Source: a virus. From it: 37,997 nucleotides of DNA. The position numbers were made by a program, and so were the translations under genes. Below, one piece after another: positions 16,827 to 24,520 of this stretch. The notes beneath the pieces were generated by a model. The model had not been told where the DNA came from, ran no database searches, and saw nothing but the letters and a program-made list of their open reading frames with translations. The stretch is taken from IMG/VR virus record IMGVR_UViG_3300023210_000094, positions 1-37,997 of that record; one strand, written 5' to 3'. Every line of letters begins with the position of its first letter. The stretch's first letter is position 1.

Positions 16827-17404
16827 TATATGTTGATTTGACCAACTCTAGTTTCCGTGTAAGTATCACAAATAAACTTAGCATCTAATGTGTAGATACC
16901 AGATGTGCCAGTAGCCATATAATCAAGATCCATTGCATTAAGTGGTTCTGCTAAGAATGCAGGTTTGAATTTGAATTCTCTGAATATATCTCCAGCCTTA
17001 TTGAATATAAAAACTGCGATTTCTCCAACGTAGTCTTTCTTTAATCCTTGTCTACCGTTAAGTGGATCATATATTAAATCTCCCCATCCTCTTAATGTAT
17101 TATAAACATACATATTGTTCTCGTCGTTAAGGTTAACTTCGAATTTGATAGTCAAGGTAGTTAGTGTAGTGTTAGGTACACCGTCAGCAAATGCGCGTTT
17201 AGCAAATTTGTAATCCTGTGTTGTTGCTCCTTTAGTAAACAATTCAGGAAGACCTGATATAGTTTTTACTTGTTCTACTAATAGTTCAACATTATCTGTA
17301 ATCGCACTAGGTGGTGTAATTATAACTTCAAACTGATTTTTAAAGATCGGTTCGTAATAATTAGTCGCAGCTTGCGAATTATTCCAATGTGGTAATCCAG
17401 CCAT
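16826..17404 (-). CDS. 19: Tail tube protein (gp19-like)
   Basis: The subunit of the rigid inner tail tube through which DNA passes. The protein has 192 residues (T4 gp19 163). The N-terminus has FKNQFEVIITPPSAI, a typical tube strand. The middle has TTLTIKFEVNLNDENNMYVYNTLRGWGDLIYDPLNGRQG, and the end has SGIYTLDAKFICDTYTE, matching the beta-sandwich order of the gp19/Hcp fold. In T4, gp18 and gp19 are adjacent. Here the tube gene is about 13 kb from the sheath gene, and the replication block lies between them. Confidence 0.88.
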   Translation of the reverse strand: MAGLPHWNNSQAATNYYEPIFKNQFEVIITPPSAITDNVELLVEQVKTISGLPELFTKGATTQDYKFAKRAFADGVPNTTLTTLTIKFEVNLNDENNMYVYNTLRGWGDLIYDPLNGRQGLKKDYVGEIAVFIFNKAGDIFREFKFKPAFLAEPLNAMDLDYMATGTSGIYTLDAKFICDTYTETRVGQINI

Positions 17405-17412
17405 TTTATATA

Positions 17413-17421
17413 GATTATTTT
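17413..17421 (-). promoter_or_regulatory. AAAATAATC leader element
   Basis: An exact copy of the leader element, 8 nt before the tail tube start codon and 3 nt downstream of the late promoter core at 17425-17432. The promoter and leader together span about 20 nt, so the 5' untranslated region would be very short. Confidence 0.5.
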
Positions 17422-17424
17422 AAT

Positions 17425-17432
17425 TATTTATT
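17425..17432 (-). promoter_or_regulatory. Late promoter core upstream of tail tube
   Basis: Reads AATAAATA on the minus strand, one base from T4 TATAAATA, 20 nt before the tail tube start. The arrangement matches the sheath and 79-residue protein genes. Confidence 0.55.
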
Positions 17433-17503
17433 CGAAACAACAATAAAGTTTCTTTAAATTTGATTTCTTTATGTTGTTTTTTACAATACTAGTCTATTAA
17501 CAC

Positions 17504-17542
17504 AACAAAAGTGAGATTTGAAAAACAGATCTCACTTTTGTT
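17504..17542 (-). terminator. Long hairpin, probable terminator
   Basis: A stem of 17 bp with one G-T wobble (outer 14 bp AACAAAAGTGAGAT perfect) and a 5-nt loop lies after the minus-strand 88-residue protein gene and before the tail tube promoter. The descending arm read on the minus strand ends in TTTTGTT, a weak U tract. It probably separates the two transcription units. Confidence 0.55.
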
Positions 17543-17563
17543 AAACTTTATTAAGCTATATTA

Positions 17564-17830
17564 TTATTTTTCTTTTGCTTCTTTTCTATCCCTAGTTTTG
17601 GTGTAGTTTTTCCAAAGTGTGTTATAAATTTTACAAGATGCTCCCAGAAAATTAATAATACCAACATATTTCTTCTTCTCAAGTCCGTCCATGTTAGCTA
17701 CCTTAGATCCAATCCTTTTAGCATCGCTGACTGTTAATTCTTCGTCCTCTTCTTTATTTACTAATTTCTTAAGATCCCCTTTCTTTTCAAAAACTGAGAA
17801 CTCTTCAAAACTTCCTATTGCTCGATTCAT
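17564..17830 (-). CDS. Small late protein of unknown function
   Basis: An 88-residue, Lys/Glu-rich protein that I do not recognise. Its N-terminus (GSFEEFSVFEKKG) resembles the short Phe/Glu peptides that target proteins to the T4 prohead core (for example MKTYQEFIAEA). The likeness is in pattern only. A near copy of the leader element (GATTATTTC on the plus strand at 17839-17847, one mismatch) lies 8 nt before the start. It follows the 79-residue gene by 10 nt and shares its promoter. Confidence 0.6.
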   Translation of the reverse strand: MNRAIGSFEEFSVFEKKGDLKKLVNKEEDEELTVSDAKRIGSKVANMDGLEKKKYVGIINFLGASCKIYNTLWKNYTKTRDRKEAKEK

Positions 17831-17840
17831 TAAAGTTAGA

Positions 17841-18080
17841 TTATTTCTTTGATCCGTTACCTACTACTTTGATATTCTTTACTTTAGCTAAATGTTCCTT
17901 AGTAAATTTGCTTAATTGAGGAGTTCCAGATCCTTTAATAGACGCAGCTGAAAGCTCTTGATTAAATTTCTTAGCTCCGGCATCTTTATTAGCTATATTC
18001 GCTTTTTTAGAGTAACCTCCTTCTGCGCTTTTAAAAGCAGACATAAAAGAGTTATAATTCATTACAGGATTCTTCTTCAT
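17841..18080 (-). CDS. Small late protein of unknown function
   Basis: A 79-residue basic, Ala/Lys/Ser-rich protein with low complexity and no known motif. MNYNSFMSAFKSAEGG near its N-terminus is similar in kind to T4 prohead-targeting peptides. It has both a late promoter core (18102-18109) and an exact leader element (18089-18097). A small basic late protein could be packaged in the head as an internal protein, but no direct evidence is in the sequence. Confidence 0.6.
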   Translation of the reverse strand: MKKNPVMNYNSFMSAFKSAEGGYSKKANIANKDAGAKKFNQELSAASIKGSGTPQLSKFTKEHLAKVKNIKVVGNGSKK

Positions 18081-18088
18081 GATATCAT

Positions 18089-18097
18089 GATTATTTT
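18089..18097 (-). promoter_or_regulatory. AAAATAATC leader element
   Basis: An exact minus-strand copy, 8 nt before the ATG at 18080. It lies 4 nt downstream of a late promoter core, as for the tail tube gene. Confidence 0.5.
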
Positions 18098-18101
18098 TTA
18101 T

Positions 18102-18109
18102 TATTTATC
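18102..18109 (-). promoter_or_regulatory. Late promoter core upstream of the 79-residue protein
   Basis: Reads GATAAATA on the minus strand, one base from TATAAATA, 21 nt before the start codon. Confidence 0.55.
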
Positions 18110-18164
18110 TTTAATCCTTGTAACTTTTTAAGTATTATTATTATAATCTAAAAATATAATAAAT

Positions 18165-18713
18165 ATGGAACTGCATCAAATACCAAACAAATCTTATGTT
18201 AGAATTATTCCTCAAATTGAACCTTCACCATATTCCGGGTTAAAGTCCGGAGACCAAATAGACTTAGAACAATCAATTGCTCAAGTTGAATGGGAAAATG
18301 GTAATAATCTAGAATCTAAAGTACATGTTCCGCCTGGTGCCCGAGATATAAAAAAAGGAGAATTAATATTCTTTGATCATATTGATGGAATGTATTCTTT
18401 TTGCTACCAAGTAGATCCCGATACCCTTGAACATTCACATATCGTTCACATAGCGGCATGGACCCAAGTTGAACCAGTTGAATTAGGTGAATTATTTACA
18501 TTTGAAGAAATTAGAACTAAGATCGGAAGATCTGGATATGGAAAAACAGGTAAAGGAAAACATAGATCAGCTCAATTATTTGAAATGAATGATGAGTGGG
18601 TCACCGCATCTATTCCATATGTACCCGAGGATCATCCTCATAGAAAATATTACATTAAAGAATTAGAATATAGAAAGGAACATGGTATCGTTATCGATGA
18701 TACTGAAGATTAA
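18165..18713 (+). CDS. Hypothetical protein
   Basis: A 182-residue acidic protein that I do not recognise. It has a beta-rich N-terminal half and a Gly/Lys loop (GRSGYGKTGKGKHRSAQ, about 124-140) that looks like a nucleic-acid or phosphate-binding loop but is not a Walker A motif in a valid context. The C-terminus is helical and charged. It is the first gene of the second plus-strand block. An A-rich leader (TAAAAATATAATAAAT) replaces a Shine-Dalgarno sequence. Its stop codon overlaps the left arm of the inverted repeat at 18712-18725. Confidence 0.6.
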   Translation: MELHQIPNKSYVRIIPQIEPSPYSGLKSGDQIDLEQSIAQVEWENGNNLESKVHVPPGARDIKKGELIFFDHIDGMYSFCYQVDPDTLEHSHIVHIAAWTQVEPVELGELFTFEEIRTKIGRSGYGKTGKGKHRSAQLFEMNDEWVTASIPYVPEDHPHRKYYIKELEYRKEHGIVIDDTED

Positions 18714-18725
18714 AAATAGGCAGCT
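18712..18725 (+). repeat. Left arm of 14-bp inverted repeat
   Basis: AAAAATAGGCAGCT, exactly inverted at 19037-19050 (AGCTGCCTATTTTT). The two arms frame the gene at 18750-19025. The right arm alone ends in a T run. Confidence 0.7.
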
Positions 18726-18732
18726 GGCACTA

Positions 18733-18741
18733 AAAATAATC
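18733..18741 (+). promoter_or_regulatory. AAAATAATC leader element
   Basis: An exact plus-strand copy, 8 nt before the start codon at 18750. This shows that the element is not limited to minus-strand late genes. Confidence 0.5.
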
Positions 18742-18749
18742 CAAATATT

Positions 18750-19025
18750 ATGGAAACACAATTAATTATTATAGTATCAGTTTTATCAACACTAGGTGTA
18801 GTTGCGTTAGTTTCGGCTATCGTGGTTGCGTTTTTTAAGTTGAAAAGTAAGGTTGATGTTCAATACATGGACACACAAGTAGAGAATATCTACAAAATGA
18901 TCGATGAAAATCGATCCGATTTAGAAGAAGGAGTCAGTATCTGTCATAAAGAGATTGACTCCAGATGTGACAGGCTCTATGATAAAATCGAGCAAGTCAA
19001 AAAAGCGGCGGAAGCCAACAGTTAA
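18750..19025 (+). CDS. Small membrane protein with coiled coil
   Basis: A 91-residue protein with one N-terminal membrane segment (about residues 4-30) and a soluble helix (about 35-88) with heptad spacing, likely a coiled coil. Two cysteines (about C65 and C73) lie in the helix, in CHKEIDSRC. The shape, one membrane anchor followed by a coiled coil, occurs among spanins, holin partners and superinfection proteins, but nothing here decides between them. It is framed by a 14-bp inverted repeat. Confidence 0.65.
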   Translation: METQLIIIVSVLSTLGVVALVSAIVVAFFKLKSKVDVQYMDTQVENIYKMIDENRSDLEEGVSICHKEIDSRCDRLYDKIEQVKKAAEANS

Positions 19026-19036
19026 TTAAAATCGTT

Positions 19037-19050
19037 AGCTGCCTATTTTT
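19037..19050 (+). repeat. Right arm of 14-bp inverted repeat
   Basis: AGCTGCCTATTTTT, the exact reverse complement of 18712-18725. It lies 11 nt after the stop codon of the membrane protein gene and ends in a T run. Confidence 0.7.
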
Positions 19051-19066
19051 TAAATATTATTAATTC

Positions 19067-20653
19067 ATGAAGAACATAAAGTTAGACTACGATCCACGTT
19101 CACAACAAATTGAAATCTTAGATTTTGTAAAGGATTCAATTGATAAGGATAAAAGGTTCATGATGATTGATGCTCCTACTGGAGTTGGAAAATCATATGC
19201 CGCTGTTATGATTGCAGATTGGTATTCAAAGGAAGTAAACGTAGATGCTAAGTTCGACATAATCACCAACACTAAGTTATTACAGGATCAATATACTAAT
19301 GATTTCCCATTTATGGCTTCACTCAAGGGAAGTAGAAGTTATTGGTGTAGAACTAATCTAATGAGTTGCGGAGAATCTAAAATCCTTAATAAAGTAAAGG
19401 GTAAAAGGTGCGGAACATGTCCTCACAATATAGCACAAGCCCAATTTCAACACGAACGTATAAGTTTAGCTAATTATCATTTACTTACAGCATTAACGAT
19501 GTATGCTCCTGATAAATTAGCAGAAAGAGGATCTAATGTCTTAATTATTGATGAAGCTCACTCGTTTGAAGAAGCATTCTGTGATTTTATCGCATCTACT
19601 TTTTCTGAAAGAAGTTTAACTAATCTTGGGATATGGAATGAATACATGTCAGCAGATCTTAGCGAAATTAAAGATATTATACAACTTTCTACCTATGTAT
19701 CTAAAGTAATAATTCCAAAGTTAATTAGCAACATAGAGGAATGTATCGCAGATGCCAAAGAAACACGAGGTAAGAAAAAAAGAGCTGAACTTGTAAATAA
19801 AGCAGATCTTTGTGATAAAACAATGTGTAAGTACAATAGATTTATCAACGATGAGCATAATTATCAACATAATTGGGTATTTGAAAAGGAATTAGACCAA
19901 GATGGCAAAACTAAGATATTAGTTGAGCCTATATGGGGAAACGAATACATGAAGGAGATGTTCTTTAATAAATACGATCATGTAATATTAATGTCAGGAA
20001 CCATACTAGACCCTGAAATGATGGCATTCTTAATGGGACTAAAAAAAGAAGAATATTCGTATCTAGAATTACCATGTCCGTTTGAAGCAAGTAAGCGACC
20101 AATCATATATCTTAAGTTTGGAAAAATGTCATACTATGATAAGCAGGAAACATTTAAGACAGCAATTCCGGTAATGAAGAAGATTCTTCTTAAGAACAAA
20201 GATAATAAAGGAATTATACACTCTGGTAATTATCAATTTAGCGATTGGATACGACGTAATATCAAGGATGATAGATTACTTATCCACGACTCTTCAACAC
20301 GTGAGAAATCATTGAAACATCATATGGAATCAGAATTTGAGACCGTTCTAGTTTCTCCATCAATGATGAACGGAATAGATTTAAAAGATAATCTATCGAG
20401 ATTTCAGATAATCGTTAAAGTTCCATTCCCAAATTTAAGAAGCAGCAAAATCAAAAGAAGATTAGATACTAAACCTGAATGGTATAATTGGAAAACTCTT
20501 ATAGAAGTAATGCAGTCGTATGGTAGATCAATACGAAACGACGACGATTGGGCTGAAACTTACATATTAGATTCATGCTTTGACCAGATAATACAAAGGA
20601 AGATTCCAAAATATTTTAGAGACGCGATTATAATAAAGCGATTAAATAAGTAA
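19067..20653 (+). CDS. DinG/XPD-like Fe-S superfamily 2 helicase
   Basis: A 528-residue DNA helicase. Motif I is APTGVGKS (36-43). Four cysteines (C94, C101, C115, C118) lie between motif I and the DEAH box (162-165), the place and spacing of the iron-sulphur cluster in XPD/DinG/Rad3 helicases. A Q-motif-like DPRSQQIEILDF lies at 9-20. The second motor domain has MSGTILDPE (motif III-like) and a final YGRSIRNDDDW, which fits the motif VI arginines (QxxGRxxR). It probably unwinds DNA structures during replication or repair. T4 itself uses Dda and UvsW for such roles, and I see neither here. Confidence 0.85.
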   Translation: MKNIKLDYDPRSQQIEILDFVKDSIDKDKRFMMIDAPTGVGKSYAAVMIADWYSKEVNVDAKFDIITNTKLLQDQYTNDFPFMASLKGSRSYWCRTNLMSCGESKILNKVKGKRCGTCPHNIAQAQFQHERISLANYHLLTALTMYAPDKLAERGSNVLIIDEAHSFEEAFCDFIASTFSERSLTNLGIWNEYMSADLSEIKDIIQLSTYVSKVIIPKLISNIEECIADAKETRGKKKRAELVNKADLCDKTMCKYNRFINDEHNYQHNWVFEKELDQDGKTKILVEPIWGNEYMKEMFFNKYDHVILMSGTILDPEMMAFLMGLKKEEYSYLELPCPFEASKRPIIYLKFGKMSYYDKQETFKTAIPVMKKILLKNKDNKGIIHSGNYQFSDWIRRNIKDDRLLIHDSSTREKSLKHHMESEFETVLVSPSMMNGIDLKDNLSRFQIIVKVPFPNLRSSKIKRRLDTKPEWYNWKTLIEVMQSYGRSIRNDDDWAETYILDSCFDQIIQRKIPKYFRDAIIIKRLNK

Positions 20654-20655
20654 TA

Positions 20656-20663
20656 TACATTTG
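20656..20663 (+). promoter_or_regulatory. Possible host-type -7 box before topoisomerase
   Basis: TACATTTG fits the Bacteroidota -7 consensus TAnnTTTG exactly. No clear -33 TTG box lies at the usual distance. An 11-base match (TAATATACATT) to this site occurs after the gp52 gene at 24498-24508. It is a weak call. Confidence 0.25.
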
Positions 20664-20694
20664 AAACTTCATTAAAAATAGTGTATAATTTATT

Positions 20695-22563
20695 ATGGCA
20701 AAACAGAAAATAGAAGAACAATATCAGAAGCTAACTGATCGAGAGCATGTTCTACATCGACCATATATGTACGTCGGTTCAACCACGCCACATACTGGAG
20801 ATCATCATTTGTATGACGGAACGGAGATATCATATGAATCAGTAACATACAACCCTGCATTCCTTAAAATATTTGACGAGATACTTTCTAATTCAGTTGA
20901 TGAACATAGGAAATCTAAATCGTTAAACGAAATTAAAGTAACATTCAATCTTGATGCAGGTACTATTACAGTATGGGATAACGGCGGAATCCCGGTACAA
21001 AAACATAAAGCCCATAAGGAATGGATTCCTGAAATGATTTTCTCAAATCTAAAAGCAGGATCTAGTTTTGATGATACTAAGGATAGAAATACAGCAGGGA
21101 CCAACGGAGTTGGAGCAACGTTAACAAATATCTTTAGTAATAAGTTCACGATTAAAACATGTGACGGTAAGAAAAGATTCGAACAATATTTTACCAAGAA
21201 CATGAGCAAGAGATCTACGCCTAAGATCTCAGATGGACAGAGGGGATTTACTGAAATTACATATGAGCCAGATCTAGAACGGTTCAAAATGAAAGTAATT
21301 GACGACAAGACTTATAGGATTCTTTATAAACGATGTCTAGATGCCGCCGCATGTAACCCTCGATTATACATTCATATTCATACTATTAAAGATGGAAAGA
21401 AAACAATCAACAAATTAAAGTTTAAGAAATTCGAAGAGTATATTAAACTATACACGGGAGAAAGGGAATACTTTTACGAAGAATCAAAAGATTGGAAGGT
21501 TGGATTCTCAAGTTCAACTGACGGATTCACAAATGTAAGCTTCGTAAACTCAGTTCATACAAGCGATGGTGGAACTCACGTTGATTATATAAATAATCAA
21601 CTGATCAATCATTTAAGAGCAATGATTCTTAAGAAACATAAAGTTGCAGTAAAACCCAGTGATATCCGAAATCATCTGTATTTGTTTATTGATTGTATGA
21701 TTGTAAATCCCGCATTTAGTTCTCAAACCAAAGAGAAATTAATAACGGAACATAGATTATTTAAGACTTCTCACGAAGTAACTGAGAAGATTGCTAAACA
21801 AATATTCAAGTCTGAAATCATGGAATCTATCCTCGATTGGGTTGAAAGAAAACAACTCGCAGAGGAAAGATTAGAACTTAGAAAATTAAACAAGTCTCTT
21901 GATAAAGGACGAGTTGAAAAACTAATAGATGCTCAGAAAAAAGGAGATAGGTCTAAATGTATCCTCGGAGTATACGAAGGAATGTCCGCACTATCTGCGG
22001 TACGTAAATTTAGAAATACTCAAATGATGGGAGCATATCCATTAAAGGGTAAATTTACAAATGTCCATGAATTACCTAATTCAAAAGTTATTCAAAATGA
22101 CGAAGTAAAAGGCCTAATGGGATCACTTGGTTTAAAATTAGGTGAGGAACCTAAGAATTTACGCTATGGAAAGGTGTATATCTATACAGACGCAGATCCC
22201 GATGGTAACTCAATTGCTGCCCAATTAATGAACTTCTTTGCTAAATATTGGCCAGAACTATTCGAACAGGGATTTATATTTAAAGTTATGACACCATTAG
22301 TAGTTGCCAGGAAAGGAAAACAAATGCTAACTTTTTATACTAACGATGAATTCCAACATTGGATTGAAAAGAAAACAACCAACGCTTCATTATGGGAGAT
22401 AGAGTATAAGAAGGGACTTGCTGCACTTGAAGATGATGAATACGAGAAGATAATTACGGATCCTAATGTGGTAAAAATAACCTACGATAAAGAAGCTAAG
22501 AATTCTTTAGAAGATTGGTTCGGAAAAGATTCACAGCCCCGTAAAGACAAATTACTTAGATGA
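20695..22563 (+). CDS. 39: Type II DNA topoisomerase large subunit (gp39/60-like)
   Basis: The ATPase and TOPRIM subunit of the phage topoisomerase II. The protein has 622 residues. GHKL ATPase motifs are EILSNSVDE (N66), WDNGGIPV (from W94) and GTNGVGA (136-142). The transducer is in the middle, and the TOPRIM part has YEGMSALS (E428) and TDADPDG (D499, D501, D503) for metal binding. The usual EGDSA box reads EGMSA here. In T4 the gene is split into 39 and 60; here the two parts are one continuous frame ending in a QPRKDKLLR-type tail. It is likely expressed with gp52 downstream. Confidence 0.92.
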   Translation: MAKQKIEEQYQKLTDREHVLHRPYMYVGSTTPHTGDHHLYDGTEISYESVTYNPAFLKIFDEILSNSVDEHRKSKSLNEIKVTFNLDAGTITVWDNGGIPVQKHKAHKEWIPEMIFSNLKAGSSFDDTKDRNTAGTNGVGATLTNIFSNKFTIKTCDGKKRFEQYFTKNMSKRSTPKISDGQRGFTEITYEPDLERFKMKVIDDKTYRILYKRCLDAAACNPRLYIHIHTIKDGKKTINKLKFKKFEEYIKLYTGEREYFYEESKDWKVGFSSSTDGFTNVSFVNSVHTSDGGTHVDYINNQLINHLRAMILKKHKVAVKPSDIRNHLYLFIDCMIVNPAFSSQTKEKLITEHRLFKTSHEVTEKIAKQIFKSEIMESILDWVERKQLAEERLELRKLNKSLDKGRVEKLIDAQKKGDRSKCILGVYEGMSALSAVRKFRNTQMMGAYPLKGKFTNVHELPNSKVIQNDEVKGLMGSLGLKLGEEPKNLRYGKVYIYTDADPDGNSIAAQLMNFFAKYWPELFEQGFIFKVMTPLVVARKGKQMLTFYTNDEFQHWIEKKTTNASLWEIEYKKGLAALEDDEYEKIITDPNVVKITYDKEAKNSLEDWFGKDSQPRKDKLLR

Positions 22564-22912
22564 AAATAATAATAGCAGGAGGTAGAGATTTCAACGACAT
22601 TCATAAAGTAATGGAGAGTGTAGATCATCACTTGTCAAAGTGTAAGCATCTCGATATTGAAATCGTAGTGGTACCGCAAATGGTGCTGATAAACTGGGAG
22701 AAGAATACGCAGAACTACGAGATTATAAAGTCGCACAGTTTAAACCCGATTGGGACAAATATGGAAAGGGAGCAGGATATAAACGTAACGTTGAAATGGC
22801 AGATTATGCAGATGCTTTAGTAGCATTCTGGGATGGGAAGAGTAAAGGAACTATGCATATGATCAATATAGCAAAGAAAAAAGGAATACAAGTAAAAATA
22901 ATCAAATATTAA
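22560..22912 (+). pseudogene. DUF2493/SLOG-family protein, frameshifted
   Basis: A nucleotide- or ligand-binding SLOG (Rossmann-like) protein broken into two frames. The first part starts MKIIIAGGRDFND, the typical opening of DUF2493. The frame breaks near 22667-22670. The next part, read in the -1 frame, continues with GTANGADKLGEEYAE, then KPDWDKYGKGAGYKRNVEM and ADALVAFWDGKSKGT, which are the conserved family motifs, and ends in KIIKY at 22912. One base is missing after GTA (GTAGTGG where GTAAGTGG would give V-S-G-T-A-N-G-A-D). No slippery heptamer is visible, so programmed shifting is unlikely. It may be a real loss or a sequencing or assembly error. The start overlaps the topoisomerase stop (ATGA). 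Confidence 0.8.
22895..22903 (+). promoter_or_regulatory. AAAATAATC leader element
   Basis: An exact copy, 8 nt before the start codon at 22912. It lies inside the end of the DUF2493 gene, where it encodes part of a KIIK run, so it may be partly fixed by coding. Confidence 0.4.
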
Positions 22913-23142
22913 TGACTATACCAAAGGAAGATTTAGAATATCTTAAAGAACACAACAGAACTATTGATACGTCTGGATTTACAGAAGATAAACTTAATAA
23001 ATTAGGAATATCCTCTATTCAGATATTAGCAGAAAAAACTATGAGTCCTGTGTTATCAATAAAATACTCAGATGGCAGTGATGATTGCATATACAAAGGA
23101 TATGATGAAATCATAGAAAAAATAAATGAATTAGTACAATGA
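22912..23142 (+). CDS. Hypothetical protein
   Basis: A 76-residue protein that I do not recognise. It shows two short helices and a beta hairpin (VLSIKYSDGSDDCIYKGYDEI), and no membrane segment. The start overlaps the stop of the DUF2493 frame (TAATG), and the gene ends 4 nt into gp52 (ATGA), so it is part of a tightly coupled operon. Confidence 0.6.
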   Translation: MTIPKEDLEYLKEHNRTIDTSGFTEDKLNKLGISSIQILAEKTMSPVLSIKYSDGSDDCIYKGYDEIIEKINELVQ

Positions 23143-24500
23143 GCACATCGACAATAACAGAATACTTAGATAAGGACTATAGAGAATATGCAACATATGT
23201 TATTGAATCTAGAGCAATTCCATCTGTAATTGATGGACTAAAGCCAACACAACGTAAAGTTGTTTACATTGCAGATAAAGTCTGGAAGAATGGAACGGAG
23301 AAACCATACAAGGTATTTCAGCTTACTGGTAGAATTGCAGCAGATGCACATTATCATCACGGCGACGCTTCGTTAAATTCAGCAATTATTGGAATGGCAC
23401 AGAAGTTTAAGAACTCTATGCCACTACTTCAAGAGATTGGACAGTTCGGATCACTAAGATCTCCAGAAGCTGGAGCTCCTAGGTATGTTTCAACTAAGCT
23501 ACATGAGAACTTCAGATTATTATACAAGGACTTTGAATTATTATCACCTAGGCATGAAGAAGGGTCCCAGATAGAACCTGAATACTTCCTTCCAATAATT
23601 CCTACTGTTTTATTAAACGGATCATCAGGAATTGCTGTAGGGTTTGCTACTAACATATTAAATAGGAATCCTTTAGATCTAATTGAATGCTGTCTTAGGG
23701 AATTAAACGGTAAGCGGTTCAAAGAGCCTGCTCCATGGATCAATGGATTTAATGGTGAAGTGGTTACCAACGAGGACTCTGATGCAAAGTCGGCATGGTT
23801 GTTTAGAGGTAAGTATGCTGTTAAAAATACAACTACAATAGATATCACCGAACTTCCACCATCTGTAACATATGAAAAGTTTGACAAATACCTAAATGAT
23901 TTAGAAGACAGTCGAAGAATCGCCACTTATGAAAATAACTGCAAGTCAGATATCAACTACACTATTAAACTAAGTAGATCTGATATGTCGGGATTAGGAG
24001 TTGGAGATAAGCTTAAACGATTCTTGAAGATGGAAGAGCGCCAGACTGAGAATTTCACAGTACTTGATGAAACTGGAACGTTAATGATATTCGAAACTGC
24101 AAGCGAGATCATTAAATACTTTGTAGCTTTTAGAATGAAGTACTATATTAAAAGAAAAGCATTTATAATTGACAAATTAAAGAAAGAACTTATATTCCTT
24201 TCGAATAAAGCAAGATTCATCAAAATGATTATTGATGGTAAGATTAAAATTAACAACGTTGCTCGTCAAAAGATAATTGATGTATTAACTAAAGAGAAGT
24301 TCGATGAGATAGATGGATCTTATGGATATTTACTTTCTATGCCTATTCATACTCTTACTAAAGAGAAATACGAAGAACTACTTCGTCAAGAGGCTGAAAA
24401 AAATAAAGAATTAATTGAAATGAAGAAAGTTCAACCTATTGATATGTATACTGGAGATTTAAATGATCTTAAAAAGGTATTGAAAAAGGAGTATAATTAA
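23139..24500 (+). CDS. 52: Type II DNA topoisomerase medium subunit (gp52-like)
   Basis: The DNA-cleaving subunit of the phage topoisomerase II. The protein has 453 residues (T4 gp52 442). The catalytic tyrosine is Y116 in APRYVSTKL, matching the winged-helix active site of GyrA/ParC. The DGLKPTQRKVVY motif at 32-43 and HYHHGDASLN at 71-80 are conserved before it. A GIAVGFATNI loop with the Ile that intercalates in DNA is present near residue 165. The C-terminal part is a helical coil, with no beta-propeller, as in T4. It works with the large subunit just upstream. Confidence 0.92.
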   Translation: MSTSTITEYLDKDYREYATYVIESRAIPSVIDGLKPTQRKVVYIADKVWKNGTEKPYKVFQLTGRIAADAHYHHGDASLNSAIIGMAQKFKNSMPLLQEIGQFGSLRSPEAGAPRYVSTKLHENFRLLYKDFELLSPRHEEGSQIEPEYFLPIIPTVLLNGSSGIAVGFATNILNRNPLDLIECCLRELNGKRFKEPAPWINGFNGEVVTNEDSDAKSAWLFRGKYAVKNTTTIDITELPPSVTYEKFDKYLNDLEDSRRIATYENNCKSDINYTIKLSRSDMSGLGVGDKLKRFLKMEERQTENFTVLDETGTLMIFETASEIIKYFVAFRMKYYIKRKAFIIDKLKKELIFLSNKARFIKMIIDGKIKINNVARQKIIDVLTKEKFDEIDGSYGYLLSMPIHTLTKEKYEELLRQEAEKNKELIEMKKVQPIDMYTGDLNDLKKVLKKEYN

Positions 24501-24520
24501 TATACATTAATACATTTAAA

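Noticed and set aside
22667-22670. Programmed -1 frameshifting in the DUF2493 gene.
   Set aside because: No slippery heptamer or downstream structure is seen at GTAGTGG. A lost base explains the data more simply.
20656-24508. An 11-base repeat (TAATATACATT) after the helicase gene and after the gp52 gene, as a possible regulatory pair.
   Set aside because: It is AT-rich and short. Only the first copy also matches a host-type promoter box, so chance cannot be excluded.
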